DNA from: Chondrosia reniformis
Lineage: Eukaryota > Porifera > Demospongiae > Chondrillida > Chondrillidae
NCBI GenBank assembly: GCA_947172415.1
Contig: OX359195.1
Span: 2,294,001 to 2,358,000 of the forward strand
DNA: 64,000 bases
Direction of reading: 5' to 3'
A program made the translations under genes and the position numbers. This document shows, in pieces, positions 20,565 through 31,000 of this stretch (positions are counted from its first letter, which is position 1; the number at the start of each line of letters is the position of its first letter). A model generated the notes under the pieces. That model made no database searches and was not told where the DNA came from. It saw only the letters and a list, made by a program, of their open reading frames with translations.

Positions 20565-21509
20565 TTTTGATTCCAACTTGCTGTCTTCCCTATTGCTTAA
20601 CTCAACCACCAAACTCATAGCACCAACCATCGCAATTGCAGGCGCCCCTCTCACCTGCAAAAGAAGATGAGAAACCATTAAACCATTATGTAATACATAG
20701 GCGGCGGAAACAGGGGAGGGGGCACTTGACCTCTCAAAATTTATACCATATCCAATATATACATAATAACTACAGAAATACAACACATGCCAGTTGCAAA
20801 CTCCAAACTTGATGTAACGCTTTATGGGAAGTAACATGAATTATGTGTCCAAAGTTACAGAGGACATTTTGTGCTGAAAATAAGAAAATAAAAGTTAATT
20901 CCATAATCTTTCTCTGCCTGTTTTTTAATGCATGGTTACATTGTTAGATCAGTAAATTAGCATGCGAGTAAACTACTGTAGTAATTTAGATAAGTGGTGC
21001 TTTCACTCTTTGTTCGTATATATCTAGAGAAAAACAACTATATCTTCTTGCTAATACTACCACTACACAACCATGAACTAGGAAAATTGTGGGTCCAAAT
21101 GAACAATAAAAATGACTACTAATGATGATACTGTTAGCTACCTATTTCTTACTTTCATCAACCTTATTGCCGCCCAGCCATCCTCAATGGCCTCAATTTC
21201 CTCATACTCTTGCTTCAGTGGGATCATCAGCTGGTTAAGGATCTTTAGTTTCCCATTTTCGTAGATTATAGACTCAAGAGGTTTAATTTCTTTCTCTTCT
21301 TCCTCAGAGTCTCCAACAGTTACGACACCATCCGTTTCATCGCCATTCTGCTCTATTTTACGAGTTGTATCTTCTTTGGTGCTATCCTCGCTAGATACGG
21401 GAACCAGAGGGTCGGCCTTCGGATCTCGAGGAGGGGAGAAGTCGCGGGACACTCCGACCTTCTTAGAAGTCGAAAGAAATCCTTGTTCGATTTCCGTGTG
21501 TTCTGACAT
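20565..21509 (-). pseudogene. mri1: mri1 5' fragment, copy 2 of divergent block
   Basis: Exon 1 (21509-21153) is complete, open and almost the same as the intact gene (differences near residues 4-13, Q28 and similar), with the GTAAGA donor. Exon 2 survives only from the acceptor at 20654 down to about 20566 (VRGAPAIAMVGAMSLVVELS and a few codons). The sequence then changes to unrelated DNA, so the isomerase active site is absent. It keeps the bidirectional promoter, so an aberrant transcript is possible. Confidence 0.88.
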
Positions 21510-21568
21510 TTAATTTAGCAAAAACTGTTAGACAATCTGCTCAACGTCAACGGTCACGTGGAAGAAAA
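21510..21568. promoter_or_regulatory. Bidirectional promoter, copy 2 (intact V-ATPase C)
   Basis: Fifty-nine bp between divergent ATGs, apparently the same as copy 1, including the GTCACGTGG E-box at 21553-21561. This copy drives the only complete V-ATPase C gene in the window. Confidence 0.6.
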
Positions 21569-24500
21569 ATGGACGAACTTTGGATAGTGTCCGTCCCTTG
21601 GCGAGAGAAAACTGCCGAGGAGGCGTATCAGGAGTTGGTCCGCAACTTGAATGCGTATGCTACTTGTACGAAGTTTTCAATCCCTGACATGAAGGTAAGA
21701 GCACAATGTAGTATTGTCTTGTATCAAAGATTCAATTCTCGCAGATTTCTACTTGTCCTCGAAATGTTTTCCACGTTATATAGTAATAAGACTTATCCAG
21801 GTCGTGTTTTCATGACATTTAATGACTGTTTGTCCTATTCATGGGACTAAAGATGGCGCTTTATAGCTATATAGCTATTGAACCGTTAACTGCATACGTC
21901 TTAGCATTGTTTAAAATTGTTCAATGTATAAAAATGGATCCAGGTCAAAGTCTGCTAGATGAGACCTTAAGGGGTGAGTTGATGTATATGTACAGTGTTG
22001 CAGTATTTGTAAGTTTGACTTATTACTTTAAACCATCTGGTTAGGTATTCCTGTCGCGAAACGTTTTCTACTGCATGTGACAGTCACTGCTGTAATCTGT
22101 CCTCAAGGTCTCCCGTGTCCCTGTGTGGTGTCACCTGCAGGGGTTTGGTGTTTATATAAGCCTTGATACACTGGCACAAGCTAATATAAGTCACACTCCA
22201 GCCTCTTGAAACTATTTATCATGTAACGTCATCAGCTATGTACCAAAAGCCATCAGTGGTAGTTGTTCCATATAGAGCCCAAAGCTACTGCAGCTGTGTG
22301 AGCTATTCCACTGAGAGTGCTACCAGAGTGTCTCTATTGTCTTTCTCTCGCACTCTGACCAGTTACTGGTCTTCTTCCCTTTATACGTAATTGGGATTCT
22401 GTATATGACAATACGTACATCTGTATTATTTCAATATCTTTGAGATGGTTCATCTTTAGTCTTTGAGCATCTAGAGACACAGTGTGTTTCTTGAGAATCA
22501 GATCAGTCACTGAAGAAGATCCCCTGGGCCTGATTCTCAAGAAGCAAACTGTGCATCTAGATGCTCAAAAGACTAAAGATGAACCATCTCAAAGATACGT
22601 TTGGTGCAGTTAGAAGAAATTATCATCTAATGCTGTAATCTGTTACTACGTATGTTGTGATTAGGTGGGTACAATGGACTCTCTTGTCTCCATGTCTGAT
22701 CAGCTGGCCAAGATGGATCCCTCTATTGAGATTGTTGTCAGGAAGCTGGCTCGTTTCATCTACGACATACTCTCCCCAGATGAGAGGGTAAGAGTGAAGT
22801 TAAACTGTTATTTGACTAGCTATAATGTGTATGCAGGAAACGCATGTACGCAGTGTTTCCCGCAGGATTAAATTTGAACCCGGTGCTTAATTTAGCGTGG
22901 GCGTTATTATAGGTATACGAATACTGGGTTGAGGGCTTAGGGGCATACTCCAGGAATATTTTGAAATTTAGGTGTTCTAAGATTGCCTGAGTCTGGTGAA
23001 GTTTTAACCTTCGATATATGTGTACTTTTGTATTATTACATTTCTTTTGAATACCAACCTCAAAGCAGAATATTGGTTTAAGCACTTTAAATAGTTTAAG
23101 TTACATTGTCTGATTTGTTAAGTCAAACATTTCATCCATCTGTCTGCCTTATGGCATCCTGCTGACTCATTATTCAACTAAAATGGCATTGCATGTTGCC
23201 TGACAATCTAGTTTGTACTTTCTCTTCTGTAGCCGAAGTTTAAGGAAAACTTAGTCATTGGACCAAAAAAAGGTGAGAAGAGTTAAATGCCTACTGTTGC
23301 CTGTAAGGCCTACTGCTGCCTGTAAGACCTACAGTTGCCTGTAAGGCCTACTGTTGCTTGTAAGGCTACTGTTGCTTGTAAGGCTACTGTTGTTTGTAAA
23401 GGCCTACCGTTGCCTGTAATTGCCTGTAAGGCCTACTGTTGCTTGTAAGGCTACTGTTGCTTGTAAGGCTACTGTTGTTTGTAAAGGCCTACCGTTGCCT
23501 GTAATTGCCTGTAAGGCCTACTGTTGACTGTAAGGCCTACTGTTGCCTGTAAGGCCTACTGTTGCCTGTAAGGCCTACTGTTGCCTGTAAGGCCTACTGT
23601 TGCCTGTAAGACCTACAGTTGCCTGTAAGACCTACAGTTGCCTGTGAGGCCTATATACTGTATATGTACTTATGTAGCTCATCTATCATATGTACTTATA
23701 TTACATGGCATGTGTAACTTGTTTGTAGTGCCAGTGGATGTGTATGTGAACAGTTTTCAGTGGGACAATGCCCGTTATCCCAGCAAGCAGTCCATTCCCA
23801 ATATACTTGACATGATTAATAAAATAACGAGTGATATTGAAGCAGAATTCAAGAGGAAGACGACCACTTACAACAACTTAAAGTCTCAGATGCAAGCCAT
23901 TGAGAGGAGGGAAAGGTGGTTTGTTAACATGTATATTAAGTATTGTCACTCTCTATTGTTAGTATCAAACAAAGTAGGTCCTGGTTTGAACAGTTGATTG
24001 TGTGAAAAACAAAATTCTGAAAGTGTACTTATCTTTGAGATGGTTCATCTTTAGTCTTTTGAGTGTCTAGATTTGCAGTTTGTTTCTTGATTATCAGACG
24101 TTTTTGACCCTGGAGTCTTCCTCAGTGACTGATGCGATTCTCAAGAAACAAACTGTGTCTCTAGATGCTCAAAAATCTAAAGATGAACCATCTCAAAGAT
24201 AAGTTGACACAGTTTGAAGAATACCCTATCACCTAAAGTTTGCGTAACTGTGTTCTGGTTTATATAACCATTTCCAATAACTTTATATATGTACATATAC
24301 CCCGTTGCCGGGGCAACCGCCTGTGTATATATTTCGTAACCGGGGTATAACAGAATTTAAGAAGCTATATACTGCCATCGGATTCTTAAATCCTGTTATA
24401 CCGGCCCAAATATGGTAAACTAAGATGTTTCTACTTGGAGGGTGGACAATTCTCCTTACATTTAGGACAGTTGGAGTAGTTAGGGCAAGAGCATTCTATA

Positions 24501-27386
24501 AAGTCATCAGTGTTTAAGCAAAACTAACCAGACGCTAGATGAGCCATCCTGAAAGTCCCGCCAAAATAACGATAAGAAGCGACGGAGTATATATCTCTTA
24601 TACCACGGCGCTTCGGTGTATATGGGTTTATATACGTACTCGCCCTCGGGCGCATACTCAGCGCCGTGGTATAACTAATACTAATAATTTAGCTGGCAAG
24701 ATGACGTCCTTGTCTGTGCTGTAACTACTTTTTAATGTACAGGAAGTACCAATAAGGAATTTGTACATTTTTTACGTTATTGAGGTCAAAACCACTTTTT
24801 GACCAATTCAAGGTTAACCAGTATATTTAAATACAATTAAATACATTAAAATGGCCTTAAGGTTGTTACAATGTACAAATTCAAGATTGCACTTTCTTAA
24901 GAGTTGTAATGTTTTCCTTTATTATGAAGTTTGTTTAGTTTGTCTATACCACTTGAATTTCAACATGTACATGACATTTGACTACCCATAAATATTAAAG
25001 ATTTAGTATTCCATTCCTATCCTTCCTTTCATTATCATTTCTTCATTTCTCATTTCTCTTTATATTTCAGAGGAAACTTGATGACAAAGTCATTGTCACA
25101 TGTTGTTGTTGAACAGGATGTAGTGATTGGTTCTGAATACATGCAAACCCTGCTGGTAGTGGTACCAAGATCGCTCTACAAGGACTGGGAGAGAAAGTAC
25201 GAGAAACTCACTGAAATGGTAGTGCCTCGTTCCTCAAAGTAAGTTCTAGAAAGTGAATACTGTACTGGCAGATATACTATGATGCTAATATAGCATTGTC
25301 CTGTCTAGGGGAGGAAAACCCTTTAGTTCTTGCACAATTTACGGTGGAGTTAATAACTTGTAAAATCTAGTGCATGGTTTAAAATATAACACGATATGTT
25401 ACATATAAGTGAATCTCTTAAGGCATGGCTGCTCTGAACGTTTTAATGAAGTCTTTTAAAGTTAAACCCATTCAGGAAAATAAAATGTGTCATGTAAAGG
25501 TCCTTGACTATTAATTTAATGGAGTAATCTAATATATCTTTTGTTATGTAGAAAAATTGCCGAAGATGCTGAGCACGGTTTATGGTCTGTAACCTTATTT
25601 AGAAAAATGGTAGAAGAGTTTAAAACTAAAGCAAGGGAGGACAAGTAGGTAGTAGCCGCTAGTACTCTTAAGAGGTACTTTTAAACCAATAGGATTTACT
25701 GTTAATATTGAGATGGTTTATCTTTAGTCTTTTGAGTGTCTAGAAAAGTAGTTTACTTATTGATAATCAGACGTTTCAACCCAGGATATCTTCTTTAACA
25801 ACTGCATCTCTAGACATGCAAAAGACTAAAGATGAACCATCTTAAAGATAAGTTTGGCTCAATTAGAGTAAATCCCTATCATCTAAGATTTACTCTTATT
25901 CCAATCGGAGGACAGCCGTATCAGTAGCTTAGGATTATTATCTTGTGGACAGCAGCTTCTCCCACTTGGCAGATTCATGGATTGACGGAAAATACATACA
26001 CTACTTGGGTAGAAGTTGAAGCTGTAGATGTTATAAGAATGAATGCCTATAATAGAATAAGGATTCCTTATAACTGCATCGAACTTATCTTTGGGATGGT
26101 ACATCCTTCGACTTTTGAGCGTTTAAAACGCAGTTGGTTTTTCGATTCTTGGTCAAACGTTTCGACCCTGGGGGTCTTCCTCAGTGACTGTGCGTTTTTA
26201 AACGCTCAAAAGTCGAAGGATGTACCATCCCAAAGATAATGAATGCCTACCCATTATCACTGATAGACCATTCAGTGCAGTTAATATTATACAGCTATAC
26301 AAAATTTTCAGTTAGCTTGACTTTCTCATGTCCTTTTTGATTGCTGTTTTCCAGAAAGTTTGATTAATGTTTTTATATATGAATTCGAGAACAGATATGA
26401 AGAATAGGAGACTATAGGGCTGGGAATAGGGGAGTAGACCTCTACTGCACACATGTAAAAGAACACTAGTGGAGTTGATGTATCATTTAATTAAGAATCA
26501 CTTAGCCAGGGACTAGTTTACAGGCACCATTTATACAGCATATGCCAAGAGATAAGTTTACAGTACGTAATTGTAAAATTACATCAATTAGATTTATTGT
26601 ACGGGACTTTGAATACAATCCAAAGAGTATTAAAATGGAGAAGGAGCAGAAGCATAAATTAGAGCAGGAAATTGCCAAACAGTCTGTGAGTATATATATC
26701 TTTTTGTTTTGGTCTCAAGAATCATGATTTTTGTATGTGTGCTAAACTTATTCATTATTACAGGGACCACTCATGAACTGGTTGAAGATCAATTTTGGGG
26801 TTGCCTTTACCTCTTGGATACATTTAAAGGCGCTGAGAACGTTTGTGGAATCTGTTTTGCGATATGGACTTCCTCTGCGATTCCAAGCTGCTGTTATAGG
26901 GGTACGTAGTAGGCTCTAATGCAATTATATAATGGCATTTGGTTGAGGTGTTTGCGGTTGGTAGGATGGCCGAGCGGTCTAAGGCGCTGGTTTAAGGCAC
27001 CAGTCTCTTCGGAGGCGTGGGTTCGAATCCCACTTCTGCCAATTTTTTGTTTTTTTTTCTCTTAGCGTTCATTCCTTAATTTCTTCTTATGTGTATATAT
27101 AGCCCAAGAAGTCTGAAAAGAAGGTTTTAGCTATTTTAAAGCAGCTTTATGATGACCTTGACACTAGATTTGATGTTAAGGATGAAGTAAGCTTGATAGC
27201 CAAGATTAATTTTGTAGTTTCTGTGGTTATTAGTTATTGCTAGAATTTGTACTATATATTATGATGCTACACACTTATTCCATATTCTCTCTATTTCAGG
27301 AACAAATAGATCTTCCTGGAATTACGTCTCAAGATTATAAACCTTATGTATTCTTTAAAGTTAACACAGACTTGCATAGTAAATAA
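21569..27386 (+). CDS. atp6v1c: V-type H+-ATPase V1 subunit C, complete
   Basis: Subunit C joins the V1 catalytic head to the V0 membrane sector and controls reversible assembly of the proton pump. Ten exons: 21569-21694, 22665-22787, 23233-23272, 23729-23915, 25071-25238, 25552-25644, 26592-26685, 26764-26901, 27103-27186, 27300-27386. Phases agree throughout, giving 379 residues (human C1 is 382). Recognisable blocks are [94 protein letters not shown] and [17 protein letters not shown] near the C-terminus. Exons 1-6 are duplicated at 13380-17410; exons 7-10 exist only here. A tRNA-Leu lies in intron 8. It is convergent with the LRR-Ig gene (stop at 27789). Confidence 0.95.
22435..22597. mobile_element. 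Palindromic MITE (hairpin family), intron 1 copy 2
   Basis: Counterpart of 14251-14414 with a few substitutions and a one-base deletion in the left arm. It was present before the block duplication. Confidence 0.8.
23290..23653. repeat. Minisatellite, intron 3 copy 2
   Basis: Same ~19-bp unit as 15111-15455 with slight differences in repeat content, so the array has changed little since duplication. Confidence 0.9.
24030..24201. mobile_element. Palindromic MITE (hairpin family), intron 4 copy 2
   Basis: Counterpart of 15832-16000; the right arm ends CATCTCAAAGATA here. Confidence 0.8.
25705..25850. mobile_element. Palindromic MITE (hairpin family), intron 6 copy 2
   Basis: Counterpart of 17471-17616. 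Confidence 0.7.
26086..26238. mobile_element. Palindromic MITE (hairpin family), inserted only in copy 2
   Basis: Starts TATCTTTGGGATGGTACATC and ends with its reverse complement; the loop contains CGACCCTGGGGGTCTTCCTC. In copy 1 the flanks are directly joined (AGAATGAATGCCTACCC near 17810). With about 40 bp of leading sequence, this is a post-duplication insertion bounded by the repeated word AATGCCTA. Confidence 0.85.
26960..27041 (+). tRNA. tRNA-Leu (anticodon AAG), intronic
   Basis: 82 nt. Acceptor GGTAGGA pairs with TTCTGCC (with G-T pairs) and the discriminator is A. The D-arm carries the A box TGGCCGAGCGG. Anticodon stem CTGGT/ACCAG encloses loop TTAAGGC, so the anticodon is AAG. A class II variable arm (CTCTTCGGAG) follows, with T-arm GTGGG/CCCAC around TTCGAAT (B box GGTTCGAATCC at 27020-27030). 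No intron, no encoded CCA. A T-run from 27043 serves as Pol III terminator. It lies in sense orientation inside intron 8 of the V-ATPase C gene. Confidence 0.95.
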
Positions 27387-27788
27387 AAACGGCCTTGTAT
27401 TTTTGGAATACTTGTAATTGAATGCATAATTACTGTTAATTTATGGGGTACTTACATGTACATCTGTATATATACTTCTATAATTAGAATGATAATACAG
27501 TCAAAAGAACACACAAAATTTACACATAATAGCCTAAAATTATTATATTGGCAATATACTTGGACATTACTGTAAAACTGGTATAATAGTTGTAGGACGT
27601 TACAGGACTATAGGGGTAAGTTATATATTGAATATTAATTAGAATAATTGTATATAATTATATTATGGATGTAAAATAATATCATAGTTCAGAAAAGCGT
27701 GTTGCTTTACAAAAGTTACAACCAATGTGCAAACAATATTGAGTGTTTAAAGTATCATGATGACAGTAACAATATTGATTGTAAATAA
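27387..27788. other. Convergent 3' intergenic region
   Basis: About 400 bp between the stop codons of V-ATPase C (plus) and the LRR-Ig gene (minus). AATAAA-like words near 27384 and several AT-rich tracts could serve polyadenylation. No gene seen. Confidence 0.5.
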
Positions 27789-28078
27789 TCAACAAGATCG
27801 ACATTGGCAAGAGTTTATTACTTCAGTTTCGACAGCTCTGTTGACCACTCGTGATTCCTCAGAGCAAAACATTATGAGGATCTCTCGGCTCTTATCTGGA
27901 CCTGGAGAACAGCAGAGTTGTGTATTGTCAGCTGAGAGGTAGGTTGGATAGATGCTACTTTGACAGTAGCCTTCACAGTAGTGTTCCGTGTGTTCGGCCA
28001 CACTGATGCAGTTTCCTACTATTATAAAGGTTCTACGGCTCTTCAGCTCACACTGTCTAGCGCTACATGTTCCAGAGC
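27789..28078 (-). other. C-terminal cystine-knot (CTCK) exon
   Basis: Last exon of the LRR-Ig gene, starting after TTTCTGCAG in phase 1. It encodes GSGTCSARQCELKSRR, then single Cys (GNC), HYCEGYCQ, a CC pair (QLCCSPGP), IMFCSEES and a terminal CQCRSC before TGA. The spacing C-EGYC, CC and C-x-C-x2-C is the pattern of C-terminal cystine-knot domains of Slit, von Willebrand factor and mucins, which mediate disulfide-linked dimerisation. That the protein dimerises is inference. Confidence 0.8.
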
Positions 28079-31000
28079 CTGCAGAAATATAAACCACAAG
28101 TATTCACATCAAAAAATTGTAATACTTCCTTGGATTTGTATTTTCGACTAGTGATATAGGCCACAAGTATAGTGTTCTGATAAGGTGAAACTTTCAATAG
28201 TAATGATTCCATAGAATATATGTCTCCCTAGCTCTATCTAGTATCACTAACTATTACCAAGTGTTTTGTATACTCTTATGAGGAGACACTTTAACGCGGT
28301 CAAAAGAAATAGGATGAAACAAAGACAGCTACTCTAAAACCATCAGTTAAAAGGACTTATGTATCTGTAGTTATAAACTATTATAAACAGAAATGTACCA
28401 AACACACTTACCAAAAGAAGTTACAGTCAAATAAGCAGATGCTTCAATGAAACCAGCTGGATTGCTTGCAGTACAAGTGTACCTACCAGCATCAGATTCA
28501 TTAAAAGGTGCAAATAAAATCAAGCGTTTTCCATTGTCCATGATCTGGTAACTTTCAACAAGTTCACCAACTGTTTGGTTCCCCTTGGTCCAAGCAAGCG
28601 TTGGTTGGGGGAGGCCACCAGCTTCACACTCAAACACCACTTCACTGACATTCAAAGAAAGATCCAGAGTAGTGTCCTTTGGTTTTACAATAAGATATGG
28701 GACAACTGCAGTAAAAAGGCAAACTCATGGCACTAATGAATGCACTTGTGATTGTGAAATTGAAGGAATAAGTAAAAATTGAAATATGCTGACTAAATGT
28801 ACAAAATACAAAAGAACATATAAAACTTATGTATATGTATATTTAATTACCCTGTACACAAAACCCTATAGCCTATATAATATAGGTGGTTGTGGTTTAT
28901 GAGATTACCGTGAACAATTAGGTCTGCTTTCTGCACAACTCCATTCAATCTGCACTCATACTTGCCAGAATCCAAAAGTGTCACTGAAGGAATAACAAGA
29001 GCTCCATTGTCTGAAATCTTTACATCATTTTTAAACCACTCTGGTACCGCCACTATTTGGCCAATTACTGCAGTGCAGGTTAAAACAGCAGTAGATCCTT
29101 CAATAACAGTCTGAACCAAAGGTGTCACTGTTAGCACTGTTTCACCAAGTGATTCATCTCTATTTTTAACTATTACATTATAAACTTGTGCTCTGATGTT
29201 TCCCTCAAAGCTAAATATACATTCATATTTGCCACTGTCTTCTTTTTTCACTCTTAGCAATCTTAGAGTACCATTTCTTAAATCTTGAAATCGGCTTGTA
29301 GATTCAGAAATATCACTATCATTGTGACGCCAGTAGTGGAACAAATCTGTATCGCTTTCTACTTCATTTGTGCAGTTAATGATGACAGTTTGTCCATTAA
29401 GTGCCACCACATTGTCATCAAAATATTGAGGTTCACCAATAGCAGTAGATGGACTGCCAGACTCAGGGCGAGAATCAATGGTTCTGTTCACATCTGGAAA
29501 ACCCATGGGTCCCGTAATAGGAGAGGTCTCTGGTGTAACACAGTCTTCATTGGCTAATGGCAGAAACACACAAGAAGATATACGGACGTATACACGCATA
29601 TTATAGTTACATAAATCCAAGTACGTACGTACATGAGGTAAACTTTAGTGAATTTGACCAAAAGATTGTTTAATTACTCTCGAAGTATATATGTTCTATT
29701 CTACTCATTTTAAGATGAAATATTAACTAAGATATGAGATATAAAATCATGGATATAATGTAAAATAAAAGGTATTGATCAAACATATAGTGTACATACA
29801 AGTACATATGTATGTGGTATATTGCAATGAAGACCTTACTGCAGCTGTTCAGTAAGTGTGGCTGATGCTCAAATAACTATCAAACCAAAAGCTCACAATA
29901 CCTACCCTTATTATTTACATGCATACATACATAAAGCCTTTAACATAAAATATTTGAGAGAAAGACTCACCTGTAACTAGAATCTCTACTTCCGACTCAG
30001 CAGTACCAAAGTTATTCCACACAAAGCAAGAATATTTTCCCGAGTCCTCAATTGCAGCAACTTGTACGATGAGACTTTGTACACCACCAAAATAATTTTC
30101 AATGATAATATTTCCACCTGTGCATGCAAAAATACAAAAAATATAGTAAAAACAGTGTAGTTGGTAAATCTGTCTCAACGTATAAATAAAACTTCCAAAT
30201 CTACAGAATGTAGGCATAAAGAATGAATACATTTGTACAGTTGAAATAGCTATATAATCTGCCTACAGTCAAAATTACAATCTGCCATTATTTTTGTTTC
30301 TCAATGCTATGTACTACATAAGGCCAATCCAAATTACACTTTAGTTTCCCATCCTGCCCAGGAGGGTTTCATTCAGGGGGTAAGAGTTGCCCCCCGAATA
30401 TCAGTTGCCACTTAACTATTTTATAAAGGCATCATGCCGCCCCTGCAAAACTTTAAAAGTCAATTTTTGCCCCCCCCCTTACAATAATTTCTGGATGAAA
30501 CCCTGCCAGGTATCGAAAAACATACAGGATTTATTATGTCCATGTACTAGAAAAAGAAGTACGTAGCTTCCTGTAATACATGCAGGCAGCAAACATGAAA
30601 CTAAAATGCAATTTGAAGTAGCCTAATGAATGTTTCTGAGTAGATAATTAAACATTTGGTTAATCTGCCAAACTCAATAATGTGCCAAAATATGCATAAA
30701 TCAATTGCTGCACTGTATATTAGAATACAAATAAGGCAAACTCACTTGGAACTACTTCCACACCATCTTTATACCATCTTCGCATAATCTCAGGTGTACC
30801 TTTAGACGCACAGTCTAAGAAGAAACTTTCTCCTTGAAACACAATTTGACTCACTGGCTTAACAGTAATCTGTGGTTCGTCTACATACATACGTACATAC
30901 CATATAAAAAAGGTCACAATGTGTCTATGTACAGAACCGTTGAACACAGAGTATATGTATTATGTACGTATATAGCAGTTGACATACTAAAGAGAATGTG

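Noticed and set aside
27757-28151. Plus-strand and extra ORFs opposite the cystine-knot exon
   Set aside because: They are antisense shadows of the well-supported CTCK exon.
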